The notes beneath the pieces are model-generated. The model saw only the letters and a program-made list of their open reading frames with translations, was not told where the DNA came from and searched no databases. From Athripsodes cinereus (lineage: Eukaryota > Arthropoda > Insecta > Trichoptera > Leptoceridae), in assembly GCA_947579605.1 (NCBI GenBank), contig OX388312.1:26125313-26189312 (forward strand): 64,000 nucleotides of DNA, written 5' to 3'. Shown piece after piece: positions 38,738-50,684 of this stretch; within the stretch, counting starts at the first letter, position 1; each line of letters begins with the position of its first letter. A program made the translations under genes and the position numbers.

Positions 38738-40131
38738 ATATAAAATTGGGTTCGATGATGCATGTATAAATTGGTTAAGAAGCTACTTATATAACCGAGA
38801 GCAGCATGTCAGGTTGAGAGATGTGTTGAGCGACCATGCTTGTTCCACTTATGGCATACCACAAGGCACAGTCTTGGGGCCTATAATGTTTTTAATATAT
38901 GTAAATAATCTGTTTGATATAAATATTCGATCTGAAATTGTTTCTTTCGCAGATGATACGGTGATGTTATCTGTGGGTGACACATGGGATGAGGTTGTTG
39001 AAGTGGCAAATGTGGAGATGGGTGTTCTAAGATCATGGTTCGACCTAAATTTGTTAACGCTGAATGCTCGAAAGACTGCTGTGCTACCTTTCTCTATTAA
39101 TGAAAAAAATGTACCTAAAAATTTGGATGTTAGAATCCACCGCTATGATTGTGATATGAAATGTTATGGTGAAGAAACTGAATGTGTTAGATTGAAAGTA
39201 CATAGTTCGGTTAGGTATTTGGGTGTGCTGGTTGATTCGGAATTAAAATGGAGAGATCAATTGTTTATGACTGTAGAGAGATTGAGAAAGATATTTTATG
39301 TATTTTATCGTCTCAGAAGTTTTCTATGTACGAATGTGTTAAAAATGGTTTACTATGCTCTTGCGCAGTCGGTTATGCAGTATGGAATAATAGGATGGGG
39401 AGGAATATATTCTACCAGCTTGAAGCCACTTTACATCATACAGCGAAAAATTATTAAGATTATATTGCATAAGCCGAGTGATTACCCATCTGACCAACTG
39501 TTTTCTGACTTTGGAGTATTAAGATTGGACACAATATATAGGAGACAAGCTGTACTGCGTATTTGTAAGGAATATATAACTGATCCGATCCACCCGGTGG
39601 AGTGCATTAGCACATTGCCTCGTTTAGGTGGTCTTATAAAAATACCAAAAAAAAACACAACGTTTGCGCAAAACCACTACTCCTACCTAGGAGTGAAGTG
39701 GTATAATGCTTTGCCGGTGGATTGCAAGGATCTAGCAAATATTGGTATAGCTAAGTTTAAGTTAGCTTTAAAAAAGTTAATGAAGTAGATTTTTCTTCTC
39801 ATTGGGTATAGATTATTGATGATTGAAAGTGTACCTTATTGTTATTTAATTTGTACTAACATATTTTTGTACGATGTGTTTTTCTTTTTCTTTTCAAGTT
39901 TATGGAAAGTTTCAGGATTTATTCTGGTAACGTTTTTGAAATTGTTTTCTTTTTATTTACTTTTGTATTGTTTTGTAATATTGTAACAATGTAGCTCACT
40001 TCAAAACACGAGATTTTCTCTTTTTGAAGTTGAGTCATTGAAAAATAATGTTTTATTTATATGAATTTGTTAACTATGTAAATATGTTATAAAAAAAAAT
40101 TATAAATAAATAAAAAAAAAAAAAAAAAAAA
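38738..40131 (+). mobile_element. 5'-truncated Jockey/CR1-like LINE with poly(A) tail
   Basis: Coding sequence begins abruptly at about 38740 in the frame KIGFDDACINWLRSYLYNRE and continues into the ORF below. The 3' UTR runs from 39789, contains ATAAATAAATA, and ends in A20 (40112-40131). The body is about 1.4 kb. No target duplication was identified. The endonuclease and the N-terminal half of the reverse transcriptase are absent. Confidence 0.85.
38814..39788 (+). CDS. Reverse transcriptase C-terminal part (non-LTR retrotransposon)
   Basis: This 324-codon open frame continues in frame to about 38740, so the listed start is only the first usable codon of a truncated protein. Visible motifs are YGIPQGTVLGPIMFLIYVNN (about residues 13-32, fingers/palm motif B), FADDT (45-49, catalytic motif C, with both aspartates intact), LNLLTLNARKT (78-88), RYLGVLVDSELKW (134-146), and the thumb/connection segment YYALAQSVMQYGI. 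In the family this enzyme copies element RNA into DNA at a nicked target. The endonuclease and motif A are missing, so it cannot act alone. The frame is undamaged over 975 bp, which suggests a relatively young insertion. It resembles the 62-kb protein in motif order and wording, and I place both near Jockey/CR1. Confidence 0.9.
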   Translation: MRDVLSDHACSTYGIPQGTVLGPIMFLIYVNNLFDINIRSEIVSFADDTVMLSVGDTWDEVVEVANVEMGVLRSWFDLNLLTLNARKTAVLPFSINEKNVPKNLDVRIHRYDCDMKCYGEETECVRLKVHSSVRYLGVLVDSELKWRDQLFMTVERLRKIFYVFYRLRSFLCTNVLKMVYYALAQSVMQYGIIGWGGIYSTSLKPLYIIQRKIIKIILHKPSDYPSDQLFSDFGVLRLDTIYRRQAVLRICKEYITDPIHPVECISTLPRLGGLIKIPKKNTTFAQNHYSYLGVKWYNALPVDCKDLANIGIAKFKLALKKLMK

Positions 40132-43100
40132 TTTAAATTAAATACAATCAAGATACAGAGGGCGATTAGTGGATTGGGTGTGTACTGCATAACTATGTCT
40201 AAATGAGATATAAGCTAAGGCTTAACTTTAAAACAACCTTTTCATTTTAACTGGTCTATAAATAAACACAATAAATTTAATTAAATCATTTTATTTATTG
40301 TAAATATCGTGACGGTGTTTATTATTGCCGCAGTTGACGACAAGACCAATTTATTAAAATGATTAATTCAAAAAGTTTCAAAATAATAAAACAAAATTAA
40401 TTAAAAAAAGAAACGACGCGATCGTAAAGCTTGAGGTAACTGAATCTAAGTACTTTACAGTCACAAACTGAGAAGATATATATTTTAATAACACGCAAGA
40501 AATATTATTTATCATGGACTGTGTGCCTCAAAAAACTACCTGTTTCCCTTCATTCATCGCGAAAAATCATAACATTTTGAATAGAAATGGAGTAGTGGTA
40601 GTAAAAAAATCTCTCATCATTATGGTACTGAACAATATAAAGCTTTGATGACAGTTAACAACCTTAAGATTATCTCAAGAGCGTTTGTAAATAGTAGTAG
40701 GTACAATTTTTAGTTGATTATCTACCTATTCTTCAGTGGTATTTTCGTGTTACCCGATCGATAGTATCAAAATCCCAATCGTGGAAGTATGACTTGTCGG
40801 CTTAAAAAAGATAAGTAAAAAAATGATGAGTAATAAAAAATTGGTGTTTTTTTTCTCAGGAGTGATAAGGAATATGCTATTATGAAATCCAGAATAATTG
40901 TATTGAGATCACTTAAATATAAGTAAAGCAAAATGTAATTATAATTTACACCTGTGATGGACCTTTTTTTATAAACATGTAACTAGGTATTCCAAATACA
41001 AATTTAAACACCCATCACAGTAAGCTTAAAGCATGTGTCGTAAAACTAACCTGAAATTCGTACTAACTGAAAATATGAGAAAAATAACGAAGTTTCGTTT
41101 TGTTATGAATATTTCGAGTAAATATTATACAATTATTACGATTGAAATACAGAATAATGCAATAGAAATTGTGCTTAGCAGAAAAGTTTATATACTGTAT
41201 GTATGTAATAGGATACTTCTACAATACTGTAGTACTACATACATATTATAGAAAGGTAGATAGAATAATATACTCGTATTGGTAAGTGCATTAAACTTAT
41301 TATCTCCTTCATTGAGCAATGTCGGATACTGTGTTGTCGGGAGATAATGGTACGTAGTATAGTAGTACTCATACTACTAGTTGGTAATGTATTGTATGTC
41401 AGAGCTTTTGTATTGAAAGTTCAATCGGTTGGAAATCTCTCCCTGACATCGTCAATTGCATACGAAACATAAATCCAGAGAAAATTGTTGCGATTTTAAA
41501 ATTATTATTGTTTTTATAAAGTCCCGCAATAACATCGTACTTGTTTACACAATATCTCGTTGCGAAGTCATTGTTTATACCTAGTTGTATATTGTCGATA
41601 GCCTTATTTCATTTATTATTACTTAGCATTCGTTATGTATGGACATTATATTCGCATATTTTAATTTTTAATGAGGTAAACAAAATTGTCGTTATTGGTT
41701 GCAAAAAAGTCGTTCACAACTTTATGAAAGTATAAAGCGATATAATGCATAAATAGCAAGTTAATCGCTGAATTGACACAATATTTTCCAGCAAGTTGGT
41801 GGATCAGTTTTAAAAATATAATGTTAATTTATAATTATTGTCCAAACCATGCGTAAATATATGTACTAATTATAAGATTGTAAACTAAATTTATTTTGCC
41901 TGAAAAATGAAAACATTTGACGTAATATTATTGTGCACTATTTACTAGGTAGAAGTGAGAAAGGCCACTCAATGCTTATGAATTGGCTCTAGGCTGGTTA
42001 ATGTGATCAAATTTAGTGTGTATGGACTACGTTCACCAATTCCAATATTTCACTACCACGATATAAGATCTACCAATCGAGAAACATTAAGTAAAAACCA
42101 CAGAAGCACCCATTCTTTATTAAGATCTCCTATTTCAGGTCTCTAATGGATCAAGATCTCCCGCTTAAATAGCGCTGGAAAATTAAGTTCACTGCTTTTT
42201 CGGCTACTGGTTCGAACAGACAAAAGTTTTTTCAGGAATATTTTAATTTTTTCAACTGGAATTAATTTCCTTTAAGGCCATCGCATCTCTCGTGTGGGTG
42301 AATTTGTTAGTGCAGAAATTGAATCTGAGAAGTGGAAGCCTCCAGACTTATGAGCTATCCAGGCAGTACAGGTGGGTTACATTTAATGTTTAACCGGGTT
42401 TCGCCAAAACGTGCAGATGACAAAAGCAATAAGACATATCGGTCGGAGAACCACGTTCACACAATTTATAGATATTAAAACAAATAAAAAATAATATATT
42501 GATAGCGAAATCCTCACGTCTAAAATGCGAAATATAAAATTCACATCACATAACTTATTTGCATACACATTTGTTCAATGTAAAGCCAGAAAAGTTTCAG
42601 ACATAGGTACTTTTTATAATATACTTCCTTACATCAATCATTAAGAGTTATGAAACTTTTTAGAAAAAAAGTATATCCAAATCTACAATGTGTGTCTCTC
42701 TTTTTCCATGTACACGGGCTCTAACTGGAAGGCAGTTTTTTTTTTTAAATTGTTGAAAGAAAATGAAATTTCTTAGGAAACCTTTTTCTAAACTAAACTT
42801 GGACCATTTGAAAAAGTTTTCTTCGGAAGGAAAGAAACTTAATATAATAAAACATGGTACGTAATACAACATTTCTACGAAAAAGTTTATTATTTTTTAC
42901 CAGTTCGATTCGACACGGCTTTACTCTGAGAATATTTATCAAAATTTAAAAATAAAATATTCCTTAATTACAAAGCATTTAAAATATCGCATATTTGACT
43001 AAAAAACAGACAAAAAATAATTGATGATATAACATATCTGTGCATATACTTGCAAATTATATTTTTTGTCACGTCACGTCACAAATGGATTTTGTTTTCG

Positions 43101-43170
43101 TATTATGAAACCTTTTCGGCCTGCCTGAAGTTGGCAACAGAAGTTTGCAAATACGCGTATCCTAAATATT
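40132..43170. other. Unannotated AT-rich sequence
   Basis: No gene is recognised. Open frames are all under 75 codons and lack domains. Confidence 0.55.
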
Positions 43171-43262
43171 ATGCTATGCCATCACGAAATACTCCATAAG
43201 TGGGGTAGCCAGCGGGCTAATTGCATGACATAAACATGCAGGCTATCTTCACCTTAAATAGT
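43171..43262 (-). mobile_element. SINE-like fragment
   Basis: GCCATCACGAAATACTCCAT, then AAGTGGGGTAGCCAGCGGGC, then GACATAAACATGCAGGCTATCTTC, match about 90 bp of the 3' end in antisense with moderate divergence. Confidence 0.7.
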
Positions 43263-45039
43263 AATAGAAGCGGATAACAATATTTATATAAGTATTTCAC
43301 GTTGAGAAGAGTTGAAGGAAGATGTAGGTACCGCTTCGACCTTTTTGGGGATCGATTAAGTTAGTGTTTATATGAAAGTATTTTGTAAAATAAAAGAAGT
43401 TTTAGTCTACCTGAAAAGTTGTGTATGTTGAGCTATAATATTATTACTAGTTTTAAAACCTTCATTACTTTGAGAGATCTTGTTTTCTGGCACAACACAG
43501 CCTTATGGCTAGTGTGATAGTCATATTCTTATCCATATTTTTTTTTTTTACCTAATTGCGATCAATAAATAATTATCATACCTATTATTATTAAAGATCA
43601 CTTAGTTTCCGATATAATATCAAAAATCTTTGCGTTTTCAAAGGATCATAAATTTTCAACCTATTTAAGTACGCTACGCTCTTGAGAGGGGATGAATATT
43701 AAAACAATTTATAGGAATATATTTTCAAATAGTTATATTAATGTACAATCCAAAAAAAGACTCAATGGGTTAACAGAAAGGAAAAATTTTACAGTAGGTA
43801 TCGGCTTCTCTAGTACTTCTGTTAGCAGGGCTGTGGAGCAGTAATATGTTGAGATGATTGGAATGTTATCCATGTGCTCTACATTATTTGTAGCCGACGT
43901 TTTGCGAGTTTGAGATTATAGATTCATGATATGAGTCTATTACATGATTTATCAGTAGGTACATTGAATACAGTTATATAAAATAACTGATTGACGAAAA
44001 ATAAATATATATTGGAATCAACATAACATATTGTGTTGGTTATTATGTGAGATGGTCTTGACGAGACACATGCGCCAATGTCGAAACATTACATCTTTTT
44101 GACGAATTCAAACTGCATATTCTGGCGACAGGTCAACTCTCGTACCATATGCAAAGGCATGATCCAGGTCTCTGCCAGAGTGAACGCAGTGTAATGGAGT
44201 AAAATGTTCACTCTATAAGTACATATAAATATAAATATAGCGTTATACATACACACGTAATGTGAAATGGATTTAAATGGTTTCTGCAATATGTAATCTG
44301 TAAATATATGTAGGTATGTATTTATTCCCCACACTTCTTTATATTTTCCTTGAACAGGTGGGTATCAAAATAAAAGTGGTAAAAAGGAACAACAGTAGGT
44401 ACATCTTTAAAACGTATTCCATCATTCTCCAGTTTCCCCTACGTGTCGAATTTGAGTTGAAAAATAATACACAGGAGTGTGTGTACATAATGTAGTTTCG
44501 AATTTTACTTTCCCGTCCAATTCCCCAGCGAGCGGTGTGAGAACAGACTCGCAAAAAAGTTTTATTAGCAAAGATGAATGATGTGAAGACTGCATATATA
44601 TGAGGACATATGTACATACGTTATGAAATGTTGTGTGAAGAAAACTGTACACCAGTCTACAAACTTTTTGCCACTCAATGGGACTAACAATTGTTGAACG
44701 GAATAAAACTGATAAATGTACAATGAATTTGTAATATTTATTTATTTATTTTAATTAAAAAAAATAAAAAAAAAACACCACTCACCATGAGAGTGTTCAC
44801 CTTTTTGATGAGTGATGGAATTATAAAATTATTAGAGCTTAGAGCAAAAAGTATCTAAATAACTAAGTACATAAATATTTTTCCTGCAGAAAATAGGATA
44901 GACGGTCGTTGATAGATGGAAGAAATCATTAATTGATAGTGATAATCTCGCCACTTCATATCGTCCTAGTATTTTAAAATTAAAATACTTGTTTTGTTTC
45001 ATTTGGTATTTTAAATTTGGTATTGGTTTTTTAACACTG

Positions 45040-45040
<1 letters not shown>
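43263..45040. other. Unannotated AT-rich sequence
   Basis: No gene is seen. A TTTATTTA and A-rich tract at 44740-44777 may be the antisense tail of another retroelement. Confidence 0.5.
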
Positions 45041-45041
<1 letters not shown>

Positions 45042-45074
<33 letters not shown>

Positions 45075-45260
45075 TTAAACTTAAAACGGCTATTGCCTTT
45101 TTTAAATACAAAATAAAATCCTAAATTAATACATTTTACATCAAAACATCATTAATCCACTCTCCATATTATTTAACATGTATACAAGAAGAAAACAGTT
45201 CAAAAATATCAGTAAAATTAAAATATATAACAAACTTTACAAATTAATGTTAAATATTAC
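45042..45260 (-). mobile_element. LINE 3' UTR with (TAAA)n tail, antisense
   Basis: On the plus strand, (TTTA)n at 45042-45075 is followed by AAACTTAAAACGGCTATTGCC, then TTTTTTAAATACAAAATAAA, and later ATTACAAATTATAAAATAAT. The same order occurs in the insert at 59200-59345, showing a common family. Read 5' to 3' on the minus strand this gives AAAAGGCAATAGCC and a (TAAA)n tail. Confidence 0.55.
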
Positions 45261-46635
45261 AAATTATAAAATAATATAGGTAATCAAAACAAACATTCAG
45301 TCCAAACCACATACATACATAAATATGCGCAATCATATAGCTATGTCCAAGTCTACGGTATTCATTCCAGTGTAACAATTCTACACAGGCACATTCAAGA
45401 CATAATAAATAAGTAAGTACCTACTATGGGACACAATCGCATATGTATCTGCACCCAAAATATGCACATACCCCTCAATATAATAGTACCGTGTACTTCA
45501 TTATGAGTACTAACTGCACTGTACAAATAAAAATATTTCGACCCGCAGGACAGACAGATATTAATCGTTACAATACACCTACACTGTCTACTCTGGTACA
45601 GTTGATAGACCATAGACCTAAACATTTAGTAAATTTAATAATATTTTCAATACAATACAAAAATACATCTATTATAAAAATAAAATCATAGAAAAATGCA
45701 TTTAGCAAAACATAAAATGAGCAGTTATATAATAATGATGTGCAAAAAGAATAAATAAGTAAATAAACCTGCTCTGACTGGAAAATTTTATTCAAGGAAT
45801 ATCTAATACAAGAAGTCAAAATAAATAACTTATTTTATCTATTCGGAGATTTCCATACCTATTATTTTTCGTATTTATTAGTATTTCAGCGAAGTTTTTT
45901 CTTTCTACATCGGCACTATAGATTAAACAATAGCTAAAGGATAGAACAAGAAATATAGCTGATATGAAAGTATCAACAATACAATATAATACTAATGCCT
46001 AGATATAGGTAGGTAGAGAGGAACGAGCGACAGGCGGGTGTGTGATACAGCGAGGTCGAGGAAACTTTTCATTATTTCCCAATTTTTCCGCTCCATAAGT
46101 AAAGCTAGTGACAAGTTCCACCGGTTGATTAATAGACGTGACGTACATCTGAAGGACTTCGCAACAACAAACTAAAGACTTCACATAGTGGTCTATATAT
46201 TATATCTATACAAGTGCCTTAACATAAATACGGCACTATTAATTTAAAAAAAAACTTTATCAGCGGCACAATGAAAAATATAAATCTGTGCATTTATATG
46301 TCAAATAAAATTATCCCATGATAATTTTGTAAATAATAATATATTATTTTATTTTTAAAGCATGACTATTAAATGCAGTTAGTTTGTATGTTAGATTTAT
46401 TCGGCGCCGTTTGATTGAGCACTAATAATCATGAAGGGCGCGGAAACACTATGTACCCCAAACATGCAACAACAACAACTTCAGTATTTGTATTGAGATG
46501 AAAATATTAATTTGCAAATGAGTATTATAATAACCGACTCATTAAGAAAATATATTAGCACTTTTGAATCAGAGATTTTCTCCGTGTATTCAAATATTTT
46601 TGTAATATCAGAATACACTGATTTATAATACTTAG
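45261..46635. other. Unannotated AT-rich sequence
   Basis: No gene is recognised. Confidence 0.55.
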
Positions 46636-46669
46636 CAACCAAATATGTAGATAATTGATTTAAATCATT

Positions 46670-46965
46670 TTGTTCGTGGGACTACTTCTTAAAACGGCAC
46701 ATCGAAATATTTTTTTATGTTAAAAAATCGATGTTCTGTTATGAAAAAAACTTTATTTATGTGTTAGTTGTCCTTGTTTTCGTTCATGTAAAAAACAATG
46801 CTTCATAATATTTTGCAGACAAATAGATAATTGAAATTATTATTCCTCTTAAGATCACGGGATTATTTTATAAAACGGCACATCGAAATATTTTCTAAAT
46901 GTTGAAAATGTCGATTTTCTGTTACGACAAAACCTTTATTTAAGTGTTTGTTGTCCTTGTATATT
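46670..46965 (+). repeat. Diverged tandem pair, about 181-bp period
   Basis: AAAACGGCACATCGAAATAT starts at 46691 and again at 46872. Both are preceded by a GGGA.TA.TT..TTA segment and followed by TCGAT, TTCTGTTA.GA, AACTTTATTTA-like and GTTGTCCTTGT blocks in the same order. The two units differ by many substitutions, so the duplication is old. The A-rich open frame 46944-47300 that follows is not recognisable as a gene. Confidence 0.65.
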
Positions 46966-47680
46966 CGTTTCAGCAAAAGAAAATAATAATACTAGAACAC
47001 TATTATGATACCGGGAACTTTTTTTCTTATATATTAGACGACAGAGAAGAGACAACGCGGAAGGAGAAGATTGATTTTAAGGAAAAGAAAAATGAACTTC
47101 AGGATTTTCTTTTCATTTACCGTAAAAAAGTAGCAAGTCGCTGTTTATGCGGATTAAAAATTGAAAAAAAAAACGAATGTACCTACTCTTTTTTACTACG
47201 CCTCTTCCTCCACGGGAATACACGAATTGATTTTCTTAAAAAAATAAATACACAGAATAGACAAGTTTCTCAGAAAAAGGGGAAAAAGATCTTTGAGTAA
47301 GCTATTTTTTGCGTTATTGATTTAATGGATATCAACATTTTTTTTATTCAGGATCAATAAGGAATCATAATAAAATCAAAAAGGCACGAGTTTTCAAATC
47401 GAATTTGAAAGACTTTTTCGGAAAACAGAAGTAGTGAGACGGGAGGTATTCCTACCTTTGAGCTTAGAATTATTATATACTTATTTCTTTTGAAATTATT
47501 TCATTCATAAAAACAGTTTGATGGAATTGAATGGTGTAATAACTTTCTTTATTTAACTAAATGTCATTCTGGATCTTTTCATTTCATTTAAAAAAAAATG
47601 TTTTCACCAAGCAATTCATAAAAACATATTTGGAGATATTGAAAGGTCAAAAACATCACTCTCAGAAGAAAAGTGTACGT
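46966..47680. other. Unannotated A/T-rich sequence
   Basis: A lysine-rich 118-codon plus-strand frame (46944-47300) covers part of this. Its composition follows the A-rich base content and I see no domain, so I do not call it a gene. Confidence 0.5.
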
Positions 47681-47682
47681 TA

Positions 47683-47840
47683 TACAATCACGGCATATCC
47701 CACAAGTTGCGTAGCCAGCAGACCACCTGCATGCTATAAACATGAAAACTATCTTCTTCATGCCAACAAAAATTAAGACATGCAGGACGGGTGGCAAAGC
47801 ACATTGCTGAATTTAAGTGTGAAATGTCTTTATTTTCTCT
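47683..47840 (-). mobile_element. SINE-like repeat, partial
   Basis: ATACAATCACGGCATATCCC, then GCGTAGCCAGCAGACCACCT, then CATGAAAACTATCTTCTTCA, then GACATGCAGGACGGGTGGCA and TGCTGAATTTAAG, match the 3' 150 bp of the unit closely. Confidence 0.8.
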
Positions 47841-47885
47841 TGCATCTGAGATAAATTTCAAATGAGCTTCTTAGTAGAATTACCA

Positions 47886-48020
47886 TTACTACTACACCAT
47901 CACGATTTTATTCCACAACTGGGGTAGCCAATGGAATACCCACATGTAATAAACATGGAATTTGTCCTCTACGTTTAATTTAAACAAGACATCCACAAGC
48001 ATGCCTCATCCTTAATTGAA
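47886..48020 (-). mobile_element. SINE-like repeat, diverged partial copy
   Basis: A (TAC)n tail is followed by ACCATCACGATTTTATTCCA, then AACTGGGGTAGCCAATGGAA, then ACATGGAATTTGTCCTCTAC. It lies about 50 bp from the preceding copy in the same orientation, but the two differ too much to be one recent duplication. Confidence 0.7.
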
Positions 48021-48279
48021 GATGATACATATCTTAAACATGATAATATACTTCTTTTTACTAGTAAACTTAACCATTATCCACTTCGAAGTGCAAAATG
48101 GATTATTTTAAAAATTATTAATATTAAACGGAACGTGCAGCAATAAAAATTTGGTACGATCCAACAGTCGCCAAGATTTGATGGTATGTAAGCGAATTAA
48201 AATGGTAATTCACACATTTGGAACATGCGACAATGCGTCGAACGACAGAAATAATAATTATTAAAATAACATAACTCAC

Positions 48280-48478
48280 GACGTTTTTGGACGATAAAAC
48301 ATTTGCGGTTAGAAGGCGCAGGGTCAGAAGGAACAAATTCAATGCTCCGATATTCCATTTCCATCTGACTTGAACAACGACGAATGAGGCTCTTTTCACG
48401 TCGCTTTGAATTTACCATTTTCTGTTTGTTCGATCTCGGGGTGTAACCGCGTAATTTATCAGAAAACAATAGAGACAT
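48280..48478 (-). CDS. Candidate first coding exon of an unknown gene
   Basis: On the minus strand an ATG at 48478 sits in TTCAAAATGT, close to the insect start-site preference (CAAA/C before ATG). It opens 66 codons without a stop: MSLLFSDKLRGYTPRSNKQK, then MVNSKRREKSLIRRCSSQME, then MEYRSIEFVPSDPAPSNRKC FIVQKR. The frame then meets a strong 5' splice site, CGTC|GTGAGTTAT (48280/48279), in phase 1. Base composition is GC-richer than the flanks. I do not recognise the protein. It is basic at the N-terminal end. No acceptor-linked second exon was identified. It could equally be chance or an old element, so confidence is low. Confidence 0.3.
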
Positions 48479-48480
48479 TT

Positions 48481-49020
48481 TGAATTTCGTATAATGAATT
48501 TCCTTCTGTCGGATATAGAGTAGGTAGGTACCTACACATTCATAGATACTCATTATATTATCACTACGTACCTACCGACTATATCACTCTTTGATATCTT
48601 TGTATTTAGGTACGTACCTATTATAAAGTAAAGGCATTTTGGAAATAATAATGGAAACCGAAAATACATTGTCCGAGTGGAAGAGTGTTCTGTAGAAATT
48701 TTGTCGAAGGACGGAAAATAATTGATTATGTTTGCGATAGCATATTTAGAGCACAATTAAAAAAGGTGTTGCCAACATAAAAAAATATATTTCATTAACA
48801 CTTTTGTTCTCAGACTGAAATATCTATGTATGTATGTAAGTTGACGTAGTACAAATAATCACAAATAAAAATATGCAGTGAAAAATGCTAGTTATAATAA
48901 TAATATAAACCTATTGTAAGTAATAAATATTTGTAATATTTTGTTAGAATTCTTTTGAACACAGGTTTTTTGGCAAAAAGTTAGTATTTTAAACCCGCGT
49001 TCTAATCGAAATAAATTGTT
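48481..49020. other. AT-rich sequence with palindromic microsatellites
   Basis: GTAGGTACCTAC is at 48524-48535, and a TAGGTACGTACCTA palindrome is near 48608. No gene is seen. Confidence 0.55.
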
Positions 49021-49113
49021 AAATTTTTGTGTGATCATGACTGTGAATCAAAAAGGTGGAGGGGGAAAGAAAGGGAAGGACCCCTACCTGTTTTGACCAA
49101 AGACACCAAACTA

Positions 49114-49257
49114 AAGAACAGCTGTTGACGCAGCAAATTTTTTACTAGATAAATTTTACAAAAACAAGAGCAAGGTGTCTCTCCTAGTCAAATCTAACAG
49201 TAAAAGAAACAAACACATCTTGTTTGTGAATGTGTACGGGTTTGTGAGTGCATACGT
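49114..49257 (+). repeat. 144-bp perfect direct repeat, copy 1
   Basis: This is identical to 49508-49651. In one frame it encodes RTAVDAANFLLDKFYKNKSK, then VSLLVKSNSKRNKHILFVNV and YGFVSAYV. Here the frame is preceded at once by a TAA stop and continues into unrelated residues until a TAG near 49353. Upstream, a short frame MTVNQKGGGGKKGKDPYLF begins at about 49028, which might be an old LINE ORF start. Confidence 0.9.
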
Positions 49258-49507
49258 GCTGGTATATTATTATATTATTTGGAGGACTGATGTACAGCAA
49301 CAATATGTAGATAAGATTATATTATTTAAATCTATGTCACATTTCAGTCCATAGCGGTCGTTTCAACGCACTACTACTACAACTAATATAATTAATATTT
49401 CAAAACTCAATTAATAATTTCGCCTTCACCGAGCGAGACACGGCGTGGTTCACGTGACAGTTTCGAGAGGAGCTACATAGCTTTTGTATTTCTATTATTA
49501 TTATTAC

Positions 49508-49651
49508 AAGAACAGCTGTTGACGCAGCAAATTTTTTACTAGATAAATTTTACAAAAACAAGAGCAAGGTGTCTCTCCTAGTCAAATCTAACAGTAAAAG
49601 AAACAAACACATCTTGTTTGTGAATGTGTACGGGTTTGTGAGTGCATACGT
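49508..49651 (+). repeat. 144-bp perfect direct repeat, copy 2
   Basis: All 144 bases match 49114-49257, offset by 394 bp. The intervening 250 bp (49258-49507) ends in (ATT)n. Copy 2 is directly joined at 49652 to a LINE C-terminal coding segment and reads into it without a stop. Confidence 0.9.
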
Positions 49652-49923
49652 CCTGTTCTTGTACCCAACCTGGAGGTCACTTAATAGACTGAGAACAGGT
49701 GTCTCCCGTTGTTACAGTAACCTCAAAAAATGGGGTTACAAAGAGGAAGACACCTGTGAGTGTGGTTCTGTACAGGATCACAGTCACCTGTTTTCATGTC
49801 CCCAAACAGGAGTGACATGCACGCCCGAGGACGCACTACTGGCGAATGCCGGGGGTGTCCGGGTGGCCGAACATTGGAGATACAAAATTTGATGGTGTTC
49901 CGGACACGGAAAGTAAGTAAGTA
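49508..49923 (+). mobile_element. Rearranged non-LTR retrotransposon 3' fragment
   Basis: An open frame runs from upstream of 49508 to a stop at about 49890-49892. The part from 49655 reads YPTWRSLNRLRTGVSRCYSN, then LKKWGYKEEDTCECGSVQDH, then SHLFSCPQ and VAEHWRYKI. W..LNRLRTG followed by a C.CG....H..SC cluster is the typical cysteine/histidine tail after the reverse transcriptase in several LINE clades. The 3' end is a short UTR with a TAAG-repeat tail (AAGTAAGTAAGTATT). The polymerase is absent. The residues before 49652 are from the 144-bp repeat and may be from elsewhere in the same element, joined by an internal deletion. Confidence 0.7.
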
Positions 49924-50684
49924 TTATTAGAATCATTGGGCTTCAACCTGGCTTCCCTCAGAAAAAAATCGTGAATATATTGACAAAAAATATTCTATAG
50001 ATGTTCGAACAAGATCAACTTTATGCGTTCAAACAAAATTAGAGTTTACAGGTTGAAAGATTAACTAACCGCACACTAAATTTCATTCATATGTAGTTTA
50101 TTAAAACAGAAATTAATTAATAATTGTTTATAATATTGTCTTTTTATTTTTCCCGGAACTCGTTGATTAGTTCAATGTTTCTGTAGAAGACAAAAGTTTT
50201 ACTATTACTTATAAGTTGGCTGTAGTGGGTATATAGATTTACAAACACATATGTACTTGGGACCATTATAAAGTACAACATACTTGTACGTTGATTGTTT
50301 GTATGGTTTAGTATTATGTATTATTATAATACAGGGTTTACATTTTGGGGTGAAAATGATGATAATAATAATAATAGATGGCAAAACGACCGAAAACACT
50401 CGAAACTTAAATGTAAATTTCACCCTGTCATATTCAGTCGACGTGGCTGTTGAAAATCGTTATGATTAGCATAAACATCTCACGATGGTTTTTGTCCGGT
50501 GGCGCTAGCGGCGGCGTTACTTAGTCGACGTCAAAATGTTGGAGAAGAAAGACGTCCTGAAAAGCTGAAAAGCTATAGGAGTAATTCGCTTCGATTTTTG
50601 CTCTTTACCATTCTTCTCATGAGAACGAAAATGAAGGAATTTTTTTCCAGATCTCCGCAATTTCTTTAAGATTTTGAGCGTTCT
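49924..50684. other. Unannotated AT-rich sequence
   Basis: An (AAT)n run is at about 50361-50376, and a GC-richer patch (GGTGGCGCTAGCGGCGGCGT) at 50499-50520. No gene is seen. Confidence 0.55.

Noticed and set aside
46944..47300. 118-codon Lys-rich plus-strand open frame
   Set aside because: Its composition mirrors the A-rich DNA, part of it overlaps a tandem repeat, and no family is recognisable.
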